Positions 43,325-52,386 of a stretch of DNA of 64,000 nt are shown piece by piece; the stretch's first letter is position 1, and every line of letters starts with the position of its first letter. The notes under the pieces are model-generated. The model saw only the letters and a list, made by a program, of their open reading frames with translations, searched no databases and was not told where the DNA came from. The stretch comes from Sphingobacteriales bacterium (GTDB taxonomy: Bacteria > Bacteroidota > Bacteroidia > Chitinophagales > JADIYW01). Made by a program: the position numbers and the translations under genes. The stretch is from assembly GCA_016719635.1 (NCBI GenBank), contig JADJYT010000004.1, positions 186,001-250,000 on the forward strand, read 5' to 3'.

Positions 43325-43969
43325 ATGGCATTCTCATTTTTAAAATTATTTCAACCCAAAGACAAGATCTTTCAAAACCTATTTGAACAGACTGCAGATA
43401 TTTCTGTAAAGATAAGTGAAGTTTTTTTGTCTGCTATGAAAGAAACAGATTCAAAAAGATTTGAAATCCTGGCTCAAACCGGACATCTGGAACACCAGGC
43501 CGATGATGTGGTGCATAATCTGTATGTTGAACTGAGCAAAAATTTCATCACACCGTTCGACAGAGAGGATATACATGAACTGGCATCCGCCATGGATGAT
43601 GTCGTGGATTATATTGATGAGGTAGGGAACAAGATGAAAAACTACGATTTTACCGAATTCAATGACTATATTCTGAAGATGGCGGAGTTAAATGATGAAT
43701 CAGTGAAAGCATTAAGAACGGCCATTTATGAATTGAGGGATATGAAAAATATGGGAAAGGTAAATGCAGCCTGTCTAAATATTCACGGTTATGAATCAAA
43801 GGTGGATTTATTATACAATCAGGCTATCGGTGATTTGGTTCGCAATAATAAAGACAATCCGGTTAAGATAATTGTCATGAAGGACTTATTCGAAGAACTG
43901 GAATTGGTTTCCGATAAATGTCAGGATGCATCGAATGTGATTGAGTCAATTGTAATCAAATATTCGTAA
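43325..43969 (+). CDS. DUF47 family (PhoU-like) accessory protein of the phosphate transporter
   Basis: 214 aa, all-helical, PhoU-related. LFEQTADISVKISEVFL, HLEHQADDVVHNLYVELSKNFITPFDREDIHELASAMDDVVDYID and EELELVSDKCQDASNVIESIVIKYS are family signatures. The acidic Glu/Asp positions in EHQADD and SAMDDVVDYID match the metal-binding motifs of PhoU folds. DUF47 proteins are encoded beside PiT genes and are thought to regulate them. Spacing is 33 bp after the porin and 80 bp before PiT, so one operon. Confidence 0.93.
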   Translation: MAFSFLKLFQPKDKIFQNLFEQTADISVKISEVFLSAMKETDSKRFEILAQTGHLEHQADDVVHNLYVELSKNFITPFDREDIHELASAMDDVVDYIDEVGNKMKNYDFTEFNDYILKMAELNDESVKALRTAIYELRDMKNMGKVNAACLNIHGYESKVDLLYNQAIGDLVRNNKDNPVKIIVMKDLFEELELVSDKCQDASNVIESIVIKYS

Positions 43970-44049
43970 CGGTGAACGGGAGTTAAATGATGTAAAAATC
44001 ACAAAATGATTTTTTAAACGTACAGGTTTTAAACTTTTAAACTAAAAAA

Positions 44050-45720
44050 ATGGAATTTATCATCATCATCATTGCGTTAGCTTTAATATTTGATTATATC
44101 AACGGGTTCCACGATGCAGCCAACTCTATTGCCACCGTCGTTTCCACGAAAGTATTGACACCGTTTCAGGCAGTTCTGTGGGCAGCATTCTTTAATTTTG
44201 TAGCCTTTTTGATTTTTAAGGATCATGCGGTTGCCAATACGATTGGCAAGACGGTCAATGAGGGGTATATCACCCTGCCGGTAATCTTTGCCGGGTTGAT
44301 TGCTGCCATTACCTGGAATCTGTTAACCTGGTGGTATGGAATACCGTCCTCTTCTTCCCATACACTGATTGGGGGATTTGCCGGTGCTGCCATTACACAT
44401 GCTTTCATCCAGCACAAAGGATGGATGCCGCTAAAAGAGATTATTGACAGCGCGAAAATACTAAAAACAATTGCCTTTATTTTTCTGGCACCGCTCATAG
44501 GTATGATCATCTCCATGTTTTATACCTTGATTATGATGAACAGAAACACCTGGGTGAAATGCGGTGTCCTATTGCTTACGTGTGTGGCTATCTGGTTTAC
44601 CTTTATCCATTTTCAGGAAAAGAAAATTGATGAAAACGTGGCGAAGTTTTTCAGAGTGGATAAGTATAAAAAGGATATTGCAGACCCCGGAAAAGCCGAT
44701 GAGAAGGCAAAGAATGAAGAAAAATTGACGATTGCCGTAGAAAATGCACATAAATCATTTGAATATGTCAAGCATTATGAACGTAAAGGCGCGGAAGTGG
44801 TGACCAATGAAATTGCAGAAAATGTGGATTTAAATATGGTGACAGGTTCCCGTATAGATGATAAAGTAAAATTGTTCTTTAAGGTAAAGCAATTAAAAAT
44901 ACTGGCACATAAAGATCCGACAAAAAAACAGGCGTATGAGTTTGCACAGGCGGCAGCCGATTCATTGAAATCTATTGCCAAGAAACACCACGAACTGGGA
45001 TATGATAAGATGGTTCAGGCGATGCTGGCTAAAGTCCCGATTCAACCGGATCAGATTGCTGATTTCGAAAAAAGCGTGCGGGTGGACATAAAAAAAGATT
45101 TAACGAAAGAAATTGAAAAGGGCGACAATAAAATCATTCGCTATGGGTTGATTGCAATGCTGTTAATCATCATCATTTCATTTGTATATACGGAAAAAGT
45201 GAAAGAACCCAGCGCACAACGAACCGCCAATAATTTCAAACAAATGCAGTTGCTTTCTTCTGCCGCGTTCAGTATTGGTCATGGCGGCAACGATGCGCAG
45301 AAGGTTATGGGTATCATTGCGGCAGCATTAATAGCGAACGGAAATATTGTGGATATCAAGGCTATGCCGGATTGGGTGCCTTTGTCCTGTTACCTTGCCA
45401 TAAGTTTGGGTACGCTGAGCGGCGGCTGGAAGATTGTAAAGACCATGGGAACAAAAATCACCAAAGTAACACCTTTGGAAGGTGTTTGCGCAGAAACGGC
45501 AGGTGCGACCACCTTGTTCCTGACGGAGCAAATGGGTATTCCTGTTTCTACCACGCATACCATCACAGGTGCAATTATCGGGGTGGGTGCTACCAAAAGA
45601 TTAAGTGCTGTAAGGTGGGGTGTGACGATTAATCTATTGTGGGCATGGGTATTGACCATTCCTATCAGCGCATTACTGGCAGGATTAACGTATTATATCG
45701 TTTCCTTCTTCGTGAAATAG
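44050..45720 (+). CDS. Inorganic phosphate transporter, PiT family, with large soluble insertion
   Basis: 556-aa inner-membrane phosphate symporter. The two inverted-repeat signatures are present: FDYINGFHDAANSIATVVSTK (residues about 14-34) and FSIGHGGNDAQKVMGI (about 408-423). SSSSHTLIGGFAGA and PVSTTHTITGAIIGVG are the paired substrate-site segments. Between the two halves, residues about 200-365 form a charged, Lys/Glu/Asp-rich helical insertion (VENAHKSFEYVKHYERKGAEVV, HKDPTKKQAYEFAQAAADSLK). E. coli PitA has a shorter loop there. The insertion may be where the DUF47 partner docks, which is inference. It is the last gene of the operon. Confidence 0.94.
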   Translation: MEFIIIIIALALIFDYINGFHDAANSIATVVSTKVLTPFQAVLWAAFFNFVAFLIFKDHAVANTIGKTVNEGYITLPVIFAGLIAAITWNLLTWWYGIPSSSSHTLIGGFAGAAITHAFIQHKGWMPLKEIIDSAKILKTIAFIFLAPLIGMIISMFYTLIMMNRNTWVKCGVLLLTCVAIWFTFIHFQEKKIDENVAKFFRVDKYKKDIADPGKADEKAKNEEKLTIAVENAHKSFEYVKHYERKGAEVVTNEIAENVDLNMVTGSRIDDKVKLFFKVKQLKILAHKDPTKKQAYEFAQAAADSLKSIAKKHHELGYDKMVQAMLAKVPIQPDQIADFEKSVRVDIKKDLTKEIEKGDNKIIRYGLIAMLLIIIISFVYTEKVKEPSAQRTANNFKQMQLLSSAAFSIGHGGNDAQKVMGIIAAALIANGNIVDIKAMPDWVPLSCYLAISLGTLSGGWKIVKTMGTKITKVTPLEGVCAETAGATTLFLTEQMGIPVSTTHTITGAIIGVGATKRLSAVRWGVTINLLWAWVLTIPISALLAGLTYYIVSFFVK

Positions 45721-45738
45721 TTCTAGATTTGTAAGAAT

Positions 45739-45766
45739 AAAAACCCTCCGGAACCGGAGGGTTTTT
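45739..45766 (+). terminator. Bidirectional terminator between PiT and DinB-like genes
   Basis: A 12-bp stem AAAAACCCTCCG with CGGAGGGTTTTT around GAAC. The A-rich left arm makes a T-run for the convergent minus-strand gene. Confidence 0.92.
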
Positions 45767-45767
45767 C

Positions 45768-46211
45768 CTATTCAATCAATCTTCTGTGGTAATTGATCTG
45801 TCCGAGGTGATATTCGAGATGAGCCAGCAGATGCAGCAGCATAAAATCCGTTTTAACCGTCTGTCCGTGTTTTTCCAGCGGGAAATCTTTATCAAAATCT
45901 TCTTCCGGCAGATGAGTCAATGTTTGTTTGACGATATTTGTCGTATTGTCTATAGCATCAAGCAACTCCTTCAGCGGGATGTTCTTATCGGAAAATTCTT
46001 TGTCCCGTTGGCGTATATATCCGGTATTGCCTAGTGTTGCACCGATAAAATGGTTCAGGTTGCCAATTAGATGTAAAGCTAAGTTCCCGGCAGAATTGCT
46101 GATTTGTTTCTCCGTTATCCAAAGATTGTCTTCATTCTTATACAAACTGATTTCTTCTCTCAGTTTTAATAAGTCTCTTTCAACTATTTCTGCTAATGCG
46201 TCTTTTATCAT
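45768..46211 (-). CDS. DinB-like four-helix protein (DUF1572-type)
   Basis: 147 aa. A four-helix bundle with the metal-binding His pattern of the DinB/YfiT superfamily: LALHLIGNLNHFIGA (first His on helix 2) and LLHLLAHLEYHLGQINYHRRL (His-x3-His on the last helix). Members are often Zn- or Ni-binding and some are thiol-dependent transferases; the activity here is unknown. Its 3' end is shared with the bidirectional terminator. Confidence 0.85.
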   Translation of the reverse strand: MIKDALAEIVERDLLKLREEISLYKNEDNLWITEKQISNSAGNLALHLIGNLNHFIGATLGNTGYIRQRDKEFSDKNIPLKELLDAIDNTTNIVKQTLTHLPEEDFDKDFPLEKHGQTVKTDFMLLHLLAHLEYHLGQINYHRRLIE

Positions 46212-46248
46212 AGAAATTTACAGATGAAATGAATTTAGTTGTATACTG

Positions 46249-47583
46249 CTAAAATTTAATCCAGTGCCATGCCACCTTGCTGCCGTGTTTATTGTCGTTA
46301 AACTCGATAGCCGGCGCCGGAAGTTTTATGACATTCAATACCTTCATCAGTCCTTTTGCCCAATGTCTCTTTACAGGCAGCTTGGTCCAGTCTATATCGA
46401 AGGAGAAATAAAAACGATGTAAGCGCTGTATGTCCGATCGGTCGATAATATCCGCTGGGTCTTCATTGTTTAAATCCTCATCACCGCCGAGATCGTTCTT
46501 AGACCATACGTTTTTGTAGCCTCCCAGCATGCCACCGGCGCCGTAACCGAACGAAAACTGCAGCCATTTTGGAAACTTTGACTTGGGATTTTGTATAAAC
46601 GCACCCGGTGCCACACTCCACCAAAATGTCAAAGAGTTATAGTCTTTCAGTAATATTTCTCCGAATGAGGTGCCATATAATTTATCCGTTCTGGCTTTTA
46701 CCTGCGGGTCATTATATTTGGAATAATTGGTTGGAAATGCCGATATCTTCATCTGGATGCGCTGGTCATGCCAGATATATTGCTGAATGCCGAACAACAG
46801 GGAGCCGGCGATATTCATGGAAACATCCGGCCATGAAAATCCCCATTTTTTCTGAAATCCGTCGTTGATTTCGATGGACAGCTGCCACATGTTACCCATC
46901 AGGATCCCAATCCAGATGGCATGTTTTTCTTTCACACCGGCCCATTTGTAGAGGTCATAGGTCCATTTGGTTTCCAGATAACAGCTATAGACATGGGCAA
47001 TCTTATCCATTTGATTCCATTCACCCCAGTCGTTAAAGAAATGAAATTTTGATTTGTTGTATTGGGAATACCAGGCGCCGCTCCACCAGGCATTGGCACC
47101 TACATATAATCCGCCTATAAATCCCGTTACTAATCCGACTCTGGGTTTATTCAGCACTTCGGAAGGACGAAAAAACGAGAACGGCTTGCTCATTTTTATT
47201 TTTCCGGTATAATTGTAGGCAGCGTCTTTTGCAATATAATCGTAATGAAAGACGGTGTCGTATCCGGCAGAATAGACATTTTCATTTTGCCAGATGGTGT
47301 CAGGAATCAGGTCGTAGGAGGTGATTATTTTTTTGACTTCATATTGATTCGTAAAAACGGTGTCGTTATGTACTTCCCAGTTGTTATTGCTCCAAACCGA
47401 GTCTTTCACCATAGTATAGGGTGAATGAACAGCCGGTGTGTCTTTCTGTTTTTTACTCTTGTTTTGTTTTCCAATGCAGAAAGCAGGCAGGAATATAAAA
47501 AAGCAGATAATTAAGACAACAGCTTTACGGATCCCATTCGTCCAAAACGAATGCTTAACTGTAAAGTGTTTCACTTTTCTCAT
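46249..47583 (-). CDS. DUF2279 domain protein, predicted envelope protein
   Basis: 444 aa with an N-terminal hydrophobic segment (residues 18-36) after a basic head. A polar region with YxxxYDTVF-like repeats follows (residues 60-125), then the DUF2279 domain: GFIGGLYVGANAWWSGAWYSQY, FHFFNDWGEWNQMDKIAHVYSCYL, KHAIWIGILMGNMWQLSIEINDGF, WSFxWPDVSMNIAGSLLFGIQQY. The function is unknown; the alternation of amphipathic strands and short helices suggests an envelope location. The ATG overlaps the stop of the phosphohexomutase gene (ATGA, 4 bp), so translation is coupled and a link to cell-surface polysaccharide synthesis is possible. Confidence 0.82.
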   Translation of the reverse strand: MRKVKHFTVKHSFWTNGIRKAVVLIICFFIFLPAFCIGKQNKSKKQKDTPAVHSPYTMVKDSVWSNNNWEVHNDTVFTNQYEVKKIITSYDLIPDTIWQNENVYSAGYDTVFHYDYIAKDAAYNYTGKIKMSKPFSFFRPSEVLNKPRVGLVTGFIGGLYVGANAWWSGAWYSQYNKSKFHFFNDWGEWNQMDKIAHVYSCYLETKWTYDLYKWAGVKEKHAIWIGILMGNMWQLSIEINDGFQKKWGFSWPDVSMNIAGSLLFGIQQYIWHDQRIQMKISAFPTNYSKYNDPQVKARTDKLYGTSFGEILLKDYNSLTFWWSVAPGAFIQNPKSKFPKWLQFSFGYGAGGMLGGYKNVWSKNDLGGDEDLNNEDPADIIDRSDIQRLHRFYFSFDIDWTKLPVKRHWAKGLMKVLNVIKLPAPAIEFNDNKHGSKVAWHWIKF

Positions 47584-48989
47584 GCTTGGTTATTTAACAG
47601 CACAGCTTTTACCGTTTCCAGAATATCAATGACGGCAGTTCTGTCTTTTGCTTCGGCATACACACGAAGAACGGGTTCAGTGCCGCTGGCGCGTATCATC
47701 ATCCAGGATTCATTTGGAAGGAAATACTTCCAGCCGTCAGTATCTTCCTTTCGTTCAATGGGATAGTTTCCAAAGCTTTTATATGCGTCATTTTTACAGT
47801 TAGCGATAACCTGTTGTTTTAATGCTTCCGAGATGTGCAGGTCATAGCGGTCGTAATCAAAGATGCCGACCACATCGTATACCTCCTGTATCAGCTCCTG
47901 GATGGATTTTCCGGTTTTTGCCATAAATTCCATCAATACCAATGCCATCCACACGCCATCCCGTTCCGGAATATGTCCTGTAATGGCAATACCACCGCTT
48001 TCTTCACCACCCACCAGTACGTTTTCATTGACCATGATTTCACACACATATTTAAATCCGACGGGTGTTACCTCGCACGCTAATCCGTATACTTCGCACA
48101 TCTTTTTTATCTTGTTGGAGACGGTAAATGAAATGGCTACTTTACCCGTCAGGCCTTTGTATTTGTACAGATAGTGAATCAGCAACAGAATGACATGATG
48201 TGAATCAATGAAATTTCCTTCATTGTCATAACAACCGATCCTGTCTGCATCACCGTCGTTGGCAAATCCGAATTCAATATCCGTGGAGTTTTTTATCAGT
48301 TCGGAAAATTCGAGTAAATTCTTGTGCAACGGTTCGGGAGCCTGCCCTTTAAAACCCGGATTCTCCTCGCAATGCAGGTAAACCAAATTATCCGGCAACA
48401 GCCGGCGGACAATTTTCTGTCCGGCGCCATACATGCCATCGTATCCGAAAATCATACCACACTCACGAATCGCTTTCATATCGAAAGAGGCTTCTACGTG
48501 GTCAAAGTACATGGTTTCTAAATCCACGTATTCCAGTTTGCCGGATTGGATATATTCTTCGAGGGAAGCGGAAGGAACGACCGTCTGATCAGGTATCAAT
48601 GCCTCTACCTTGGCAATATCAGCCGGTGTGGTGGGGCCGCCAAAGTGTGATTTTAATTTGAATCCATTGTAGGAGGGCGGATTATGTGAAGCGGTAATCA
48701 CCACACCTGCTTCGGCTTTCAGTTTTACACAGCCTAAAGACACCATGGGTGTAGAGCAGATACCTTTATGCGCATAAACCTTTACGCCGTGATGGCACAA
48801 TACCTTAATGGTGGTTTCTGTAAATAGCGGTCCTCCAAACCGGCAATCGTGCCCGATGACGATGGTTGGTTGTGCTGAGAAGGATTTTACCCAAAGGGCG
48901 GTAGCTTCTGCTACCCTAGCTACGTTGTCTGTTGTGAAATCCTGTGCAATGATGGCTCTCCAGCCGTCGGTTCCGAATTTTATCTGCAT
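47580..48989 (-). CDS. Phosphoglucomutase/phosphomannomutase family protein
   Basis: 469-aa alpha-D-phosphohexomutase. KFGTDGWRAIIAQDF (4-18) is the family N-terminus. The phosphoserine loop is VVITASHNPPSYNGFK with Ser101. The Mg-binding loop is NDGDADRIG (about 243-251). The sugar-specificity loop GGEESGGI and the C-terminal phosphate-binding loop RASGTEPVLRVY are visible, so all four catalytic segments are present. GGEESGGI fits glucose- and mannose-phosphate mutases; which is preferred cannot be read from it. It has a perfect Bacteroidota promoter. Confidence 0.92.
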   Translation of the reverse strand: MQIKFGTDGWRAIIAQDFTTDNVARVAEATALWVKSFSAQPTIVIGHDCRFGGPLFTETTIKVLCHHGVKVYAHKGICSTPMVSLGCVKLKAEAGVVITASHNPPSYNGFKLKSHFGGPTTPADIAKVEALIPDQTVVPSASLEEYIQSGKLEYVDLETMYFDHVEASFDMKAIRECGMIFGYDGMYGAGQKIVRRLLPDNLVYLHCEENPGFKGQAPEPLHKNLLEFSELIKNSTDIEFGFANDGDADRIGCYDNEGNFIDSHHVILLLIHYLYKYKGLTGKVAISFTVSNKIKKMCEVYGLACEVTPVGFKYVCEIMVNENVLVGGEESGGIAITGHIPERDGVWMALVLMEFMAKTGKSIQELIQEVYDVVGIFDYDRYDLHISEALKQQVIANCKNDAYKSFGNYPIERKEDTDGWKYFLPNESWMMIRASGTEPVLRVYAEAKDRTAVIDILETVKAVLLNNQA

Positions 48990-49018
48990 TTCTAAAGTGA
49001 ATTAAGGCTTTAAAAATA

Positions 49019-49048
49019 CAAAAATAAATTAAATCGGCCGTTTTGCAA
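49019..49048 (-). promoter_or_regulatory. Promoter for the phosphohexomutase operon
   Basis: On the minus strand, TTG (49048-49046), a 19-bp spacer and TATTTTTG (49026-49019) match the consensus exactly. The -7 box is about 30 bp upstream of the ATG. Confidence 0.78.
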
Positions 49049-49093
49049 TGAATCCGTATACTTTAAAAGCGTCTGATTTATCATTAAAATTTT

Positions 49094-51523
49094 TTAACCG
49101 CCGATTCTGCTCTTTTCTTCTTCGTTGCTCTTATTTACACGGGTATTCTGGAACTTTTTCCCTTTCTGGAAATTATAAGTGACGCTTAAACTGAAGAATC
49201 GGGAACTCCATCGGTTAGTGGTTTTGGAATTAACATTAAAAAAGTTAGTCGTGTAAGACATGTTTTTAGTACCTAAGATATCATTGCCTGCTAACCGGAT
49301 ACGGAGTTTCTTGTCAAAAAACGCTTTGGAGACGGATATATTTAACATGCCATCGCTTTGCATAATATCAGTTGCATCGTAGTGCGGTGAAGTGTAAAAC
49401 CCAAATACATTAATCGTAAAATCTTTAGGTAAAATAAATGTATTATCCAGTGAAATATTGAATTTATGGGAAGTGACGATAAATGGGGAATTGTTGACAA
49501 TGGAATTGTATTTAAAAAAGGTGTATTGTGCGGAATAGGAAATCGTCCACCATTTAAATAGCTCCCTGTTGATGTTCACACCTATATTCAGGTTGTTGCG
49601 TACTTTAAAATTGGACGCTCTGTAAGTGGAAATTTTTGTGCTGTCATCCTGAAATATCAGGTGGGTGTAGTTGTTATTCAGGTTTTCATGGCCTATGAAA
49701 AAGCTGTAGGCATTTTTGTACGTGTAGGTGAATTCCGTAATATTAGCGTACTGTGGTCTCAGGTTCTCATTTCCGGTCCAGATGGAATACGGACTCAGAT
49801 AAAACTGAAAAGGATTTAAGTCATTGAAATCAGGACGGTTGATCTTTCTGCTGAAATTTAAATTGATACTGTGTTTGTCCTTTATGTTTTTCTGTATGAA
49901 TACACTCGGAAAAAAGTCAACGTAGTGCCTTTTGGTAATTTTGTTTAACGTGTAAGACCGCTGATTGGTATTGGTTTGTTCTATTCGCAGGCCTAAATTG
50001 GTGCTCCAGCCTTTTTTCCAGTTTTTGCTCCAGGTGGAAAATAGCGCATTAATATTTTCTATGTACTGAAATTTGTTGGATTTAGTGCTGTCAAACACAT
50101 ACGCTGTACCTGACAGATTTTTAAATTGTATGTCATTGGTCGTTGTTGTCCATGTGAATTTTACACCAAACTCAATACTGTGTTCTTTTTTCATCGGTTT
50201 GTTATAGTTCAATCTGGCGGTATGCAAATTAACGATGTACGGGTTGTCTTGTATAAAATCGGAATGTGGAATGGGCTTCTCTGCATTGGTAGAATCATAG
50301 AACCCCATGTCTAAATGGCTGTTGGTATATAAATACGAATAGGTATAATCATACGTTAGTTCCAGTGAGCTGCCCATGCTGTCCAGCACACTTCTGAAAT
50401 TAAAATTGGCGGAAGGGTTAATACCTTTGCCATAAGAGGTATTAATTGTTTTTTGAATAGAATTCAGATTTTCACTTATCGAAATGTTATTGAATACATT
50501 TAAATGAGAATTAGCGGTGTGAGGATTGTAAAACTGAAATATTTCACCGCCTATACCAATGGTGTTTTTATCATTGATGTTGTATTTTAAGCTCAGGTTG
50601 GCGTAGTGATTGATAAATTTGTTCCTATCATAACTTTTTTCATCAAAACGAATGATGGCACTGTCGCCTGTGAAATCACGTTTAAAGGTGTTTTTCTGAT
50701 AGTTGTTGTTATACCCGAAATTATAATTGGTACTTAATGTCCATTTTTTGTGATTCACATTGATATTGAAACCCGTTTCTGTACTTGCAAATTCATTTTG
50801 CCGGTAATTGGCATATACAGATCCGTTCATACCGGTCATCAGACTGGATTTTAGCTGAATCTCAAGTACGCCGCCTTTTGATTCCGCATCGTAACGGGCG
50901 GACGGATTGCTCACTACATCAATTTTTTTGACATTTGAACTTTGAACGGATTTTAACAGGTTTGCCAATTGTTCAGCATTTAATACTTCCACTTTTCCGT
51001 TAATGATTACCTGAACATCACTTTTCCCATTGATGCGAATCTGCTCATTGCCGCTGACCGTTACGCCGGGAACGGAACGTAATAAATCCAGTACATTTTC
51101 GCCGCTCGATTTCGCGCTGTTTTCTACATTGTATACTATTCTGTCCGCTTTGCGTTCAATAATGGGCCTTGATGCGGAAATTTCTACTCCTTTCAGTATG
51201 TTTTCTTCCAGCTTTAAGGCGATTTCCCCTATATCTTTTGTAGCATTGTTTTCAAGCTGGATATCCGTTATCGTGTCCGTCTTATATCCGACATAAATTA
51301 CTTCTAAAAAGTAATTACCATCCTTCAGGGCGTCCAGTGAAAATTGGCCGATGCTGTCACTTGTTGCGCCATTCAGAAAATTCGTGTTGCCATTCTGATG
51401 TAGCAGGATATTGGCGAATTCAACCGGATGTTTGTTTTCATCTTTTATGATTCCTTTGATCGTATTGCCTGAAACAAACGACAGGATCAGAGTGAATAAA
51501 AAGGTGGTAAAAAGATTCCTCAT
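49094..51523 (-). CDS. TonB-dependent-receptor-like outer-membrane beta-barrel protein with carboxypeptidase-regulatory-like domain
   Basis: 809 aa with a signal peptide (FTTFLFTLILSFVSG). Residues about 20-105 are a carboxypeptidase-regulatory-like Ig-type domain (GIIKDENKHPVEFANILL, GQFSLDALKDGNYFLEVIYVGYKT). Residues about 110-225 form a plug with VLDLLRSVPGVTVSGNEQIRINGKSDVQVIINGK, NVKKIDVVSNPSARYDAESKGGVLEI. The rest is an outer-membrane barrel of the OMP_b-brl_3 type with many aromatic strand ends. No clear TonB box is seen before the plug. Substrate unknown; there is no SusD partner adjacent, so a glycan-uptake SusCD system is unlikely. Confidence 0.88.
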   Translation of the reverse strand: MRNLFTTFLFTLILSFVSGNTIKGIIKDENKHPVEFANILLHQNGNTNFLNGATSDSIGQFSLDALKDGNYFLEVIYVGYKTDTITDIQLENNATKDIGEIALKLEENILKGVEISASRPIIERKADRIVYNVENSAKSSGENVLDLLRSVPGVTVSGNEQIRINGKSDVQVIINGKVEVLNAEQLANLLKSVQSSNVKKIDVVSNPSARYDAESKGGVLEIQLKSSLMTGMNGSVYANYRQNEFASTETGFNINVNHKKWTLSTNYNFGYNNNYQKNTFKRDFTGDSAIIRFDEKSYDRNKFINHYANLSLKYNINDKNTIGIGGEIFQFYNPHTANSHLNVFNNISISENLNSIQKTINTSYGKGINPSANFNFRSVLDSMGSSLELTYDYTYSYLYTNSHLDMGFYDSTNAEKPIPHSDFIQDNPYIVNLHTARLNYNKPMKKEHSIEFGVKFTWTTTTNDIQFKNLSGTAYVFDSTKSNKFQYIENINALFSTWSKNWKKGWSTNLGLRIEQTNTNQRSYTLNKITKRHYVDFFPSVFIQKNIKDKHSINLNFSRKINRPDFNDLNPFQFYLSPYSIWTGNENLRPQYANITEFTYTYKNAYSFFIGHENLNNNYTHLIFQDDSTKISTYRASNFKVRNNLNIGVNINRELFKWWTISYSAQYTFFKYNSIVNNSPFIVTSHKFNISLDNTFILPKDFTINVFGFYTSPHYDATDIMQSDGMLNISVSKAFFDKKLRIRLAGNDILGTKNMSYTTNFFNVNSKTTNRWSSRFFSLSVTYNFQKGKKFQNTRVNKSNEEEKSRIGG

Positions 51524-51616
51524 ATTTTACAGTGTTACAGCAGTTAGTAGCAACCTGTTGACTTTTATTACAACCGTTTCATTTTTTTAACAAGTTGCAG
51601 CCGAACCAAACCCAAA

Positions 51617-51656
51617 GGATGTTGTTTTGACATATTTGGTGAGAATGGATGTTGTT
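51617..51656. repeat. Direct repeat GGATGTTGTT, 30-bp period, in a divergent intergenic region
   Basis: Two exact copies of GGATGTTGTT at 51617-51626 and 51647-51656, spaced by three helical turns, between the barrel-receptor gene and pcm. Possible operator; the match may be chance. Confidence 0.35.
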
Positions 51657-51713
51657 AACAATTTAGCATAGATTTTACTTTCTTAATACTGTTTTTGCAC
51701 CTATTTTTGTGCT

Positions 51714-52361
51714 ATGCAGGATACATTCAGACATCAGGGGTTAAGGAAACGATTGGTCGGTGAATTGAGGGGTTTAGGGATAAAGGACGAACCTATACTA
51801 AACGCAATAGAGAAAATTCCAAGGCACTTCTTTGTGGAGCACACATTCGAACACGATGCTTATGAAAACAAACCGTTTCCGATCGGGCGCGGACAAACCA
51901 TTTCCAACCCGTTTACGGTAGCGTATCAGACAGAACTTTTAGAACTCAATAAGGAGGATAAGGTCTTGGAGATTGGAACGGGTTCCGGATATCAGTCAGC
52001 TGTGTTGGCAGAATTGGGGATACAGGTTTTTACTATCGAACGGCATCAGCCATTATCCTTGAAAGCAAAGAAATTACTCGAGCGTTTAGGGTATGGTAAG
52101 GTGAAGACTTATTTTGGAGATGGATTTAAAGGCTTGCCCGATGAGGCGCCTTTTGATAAAATTCTGATTACGGCCGCTGCGCCTGAAATTCCGAAAGAAC
52201 TACTGAAACAATTAAAGATTGGCGGACTCATGGTAATTCCATTCGGGGAAGGGGATACCCAACAGATGATACGAATTAAACGATTGGATAACAATGAATT
52301 TGAAAAAGAAACGTTTGATTATTTTACTTTTGTTCCGATGTTAAAAGGTATTGAAGATTAA
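51714..52361 (+). CDS. pcm: Protein-L-isoaspartate O-methyltransferase
   Basis: 215 aa. It methylates isoaspartyl residues in aged proteins with SAM so that they can revert to aspartate. Visible are the substrate-side loop PIGRGQTISNPFTVA (56-70), SAM motif I VLEIGTGSGYQSAVLAE (84-100), and the post-motif acidic end FTIERHQPL. DKILITAAAPEIPKELLKQLKIGGLMVIPFG is the conserved C-terminal core. The length is normal. TATTTTTG at 51702-51709 resembles a -7 box, but is only 4 bp before the ATG, so a leaderless transcript would be needed to use it. The next gene starts 25 bp after its stop. Confidence 0.95.
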   Translation: MQDTFRHQGLRKRLVGELRGLGIKDEPILNAIEKIPRHFFVEHTFEHDAYENKPFPIGRGQTISNPFTVAYQTELLELNKEDKVLEIGTGSGYQSAVLAELGIQVFTIERHQPLSLKAKKLLERLGYGKVKTYFGDGFKGLPDEAPFDKILITAAAPEIPKELLKQLKIGGLMVIPFGEGDTQQMIRIKRLDNNEFEKETFDYFTFVPMLKGIED

Positions 52362-52386
52362 TATTTTACAAAAGAAAACAGCTATC

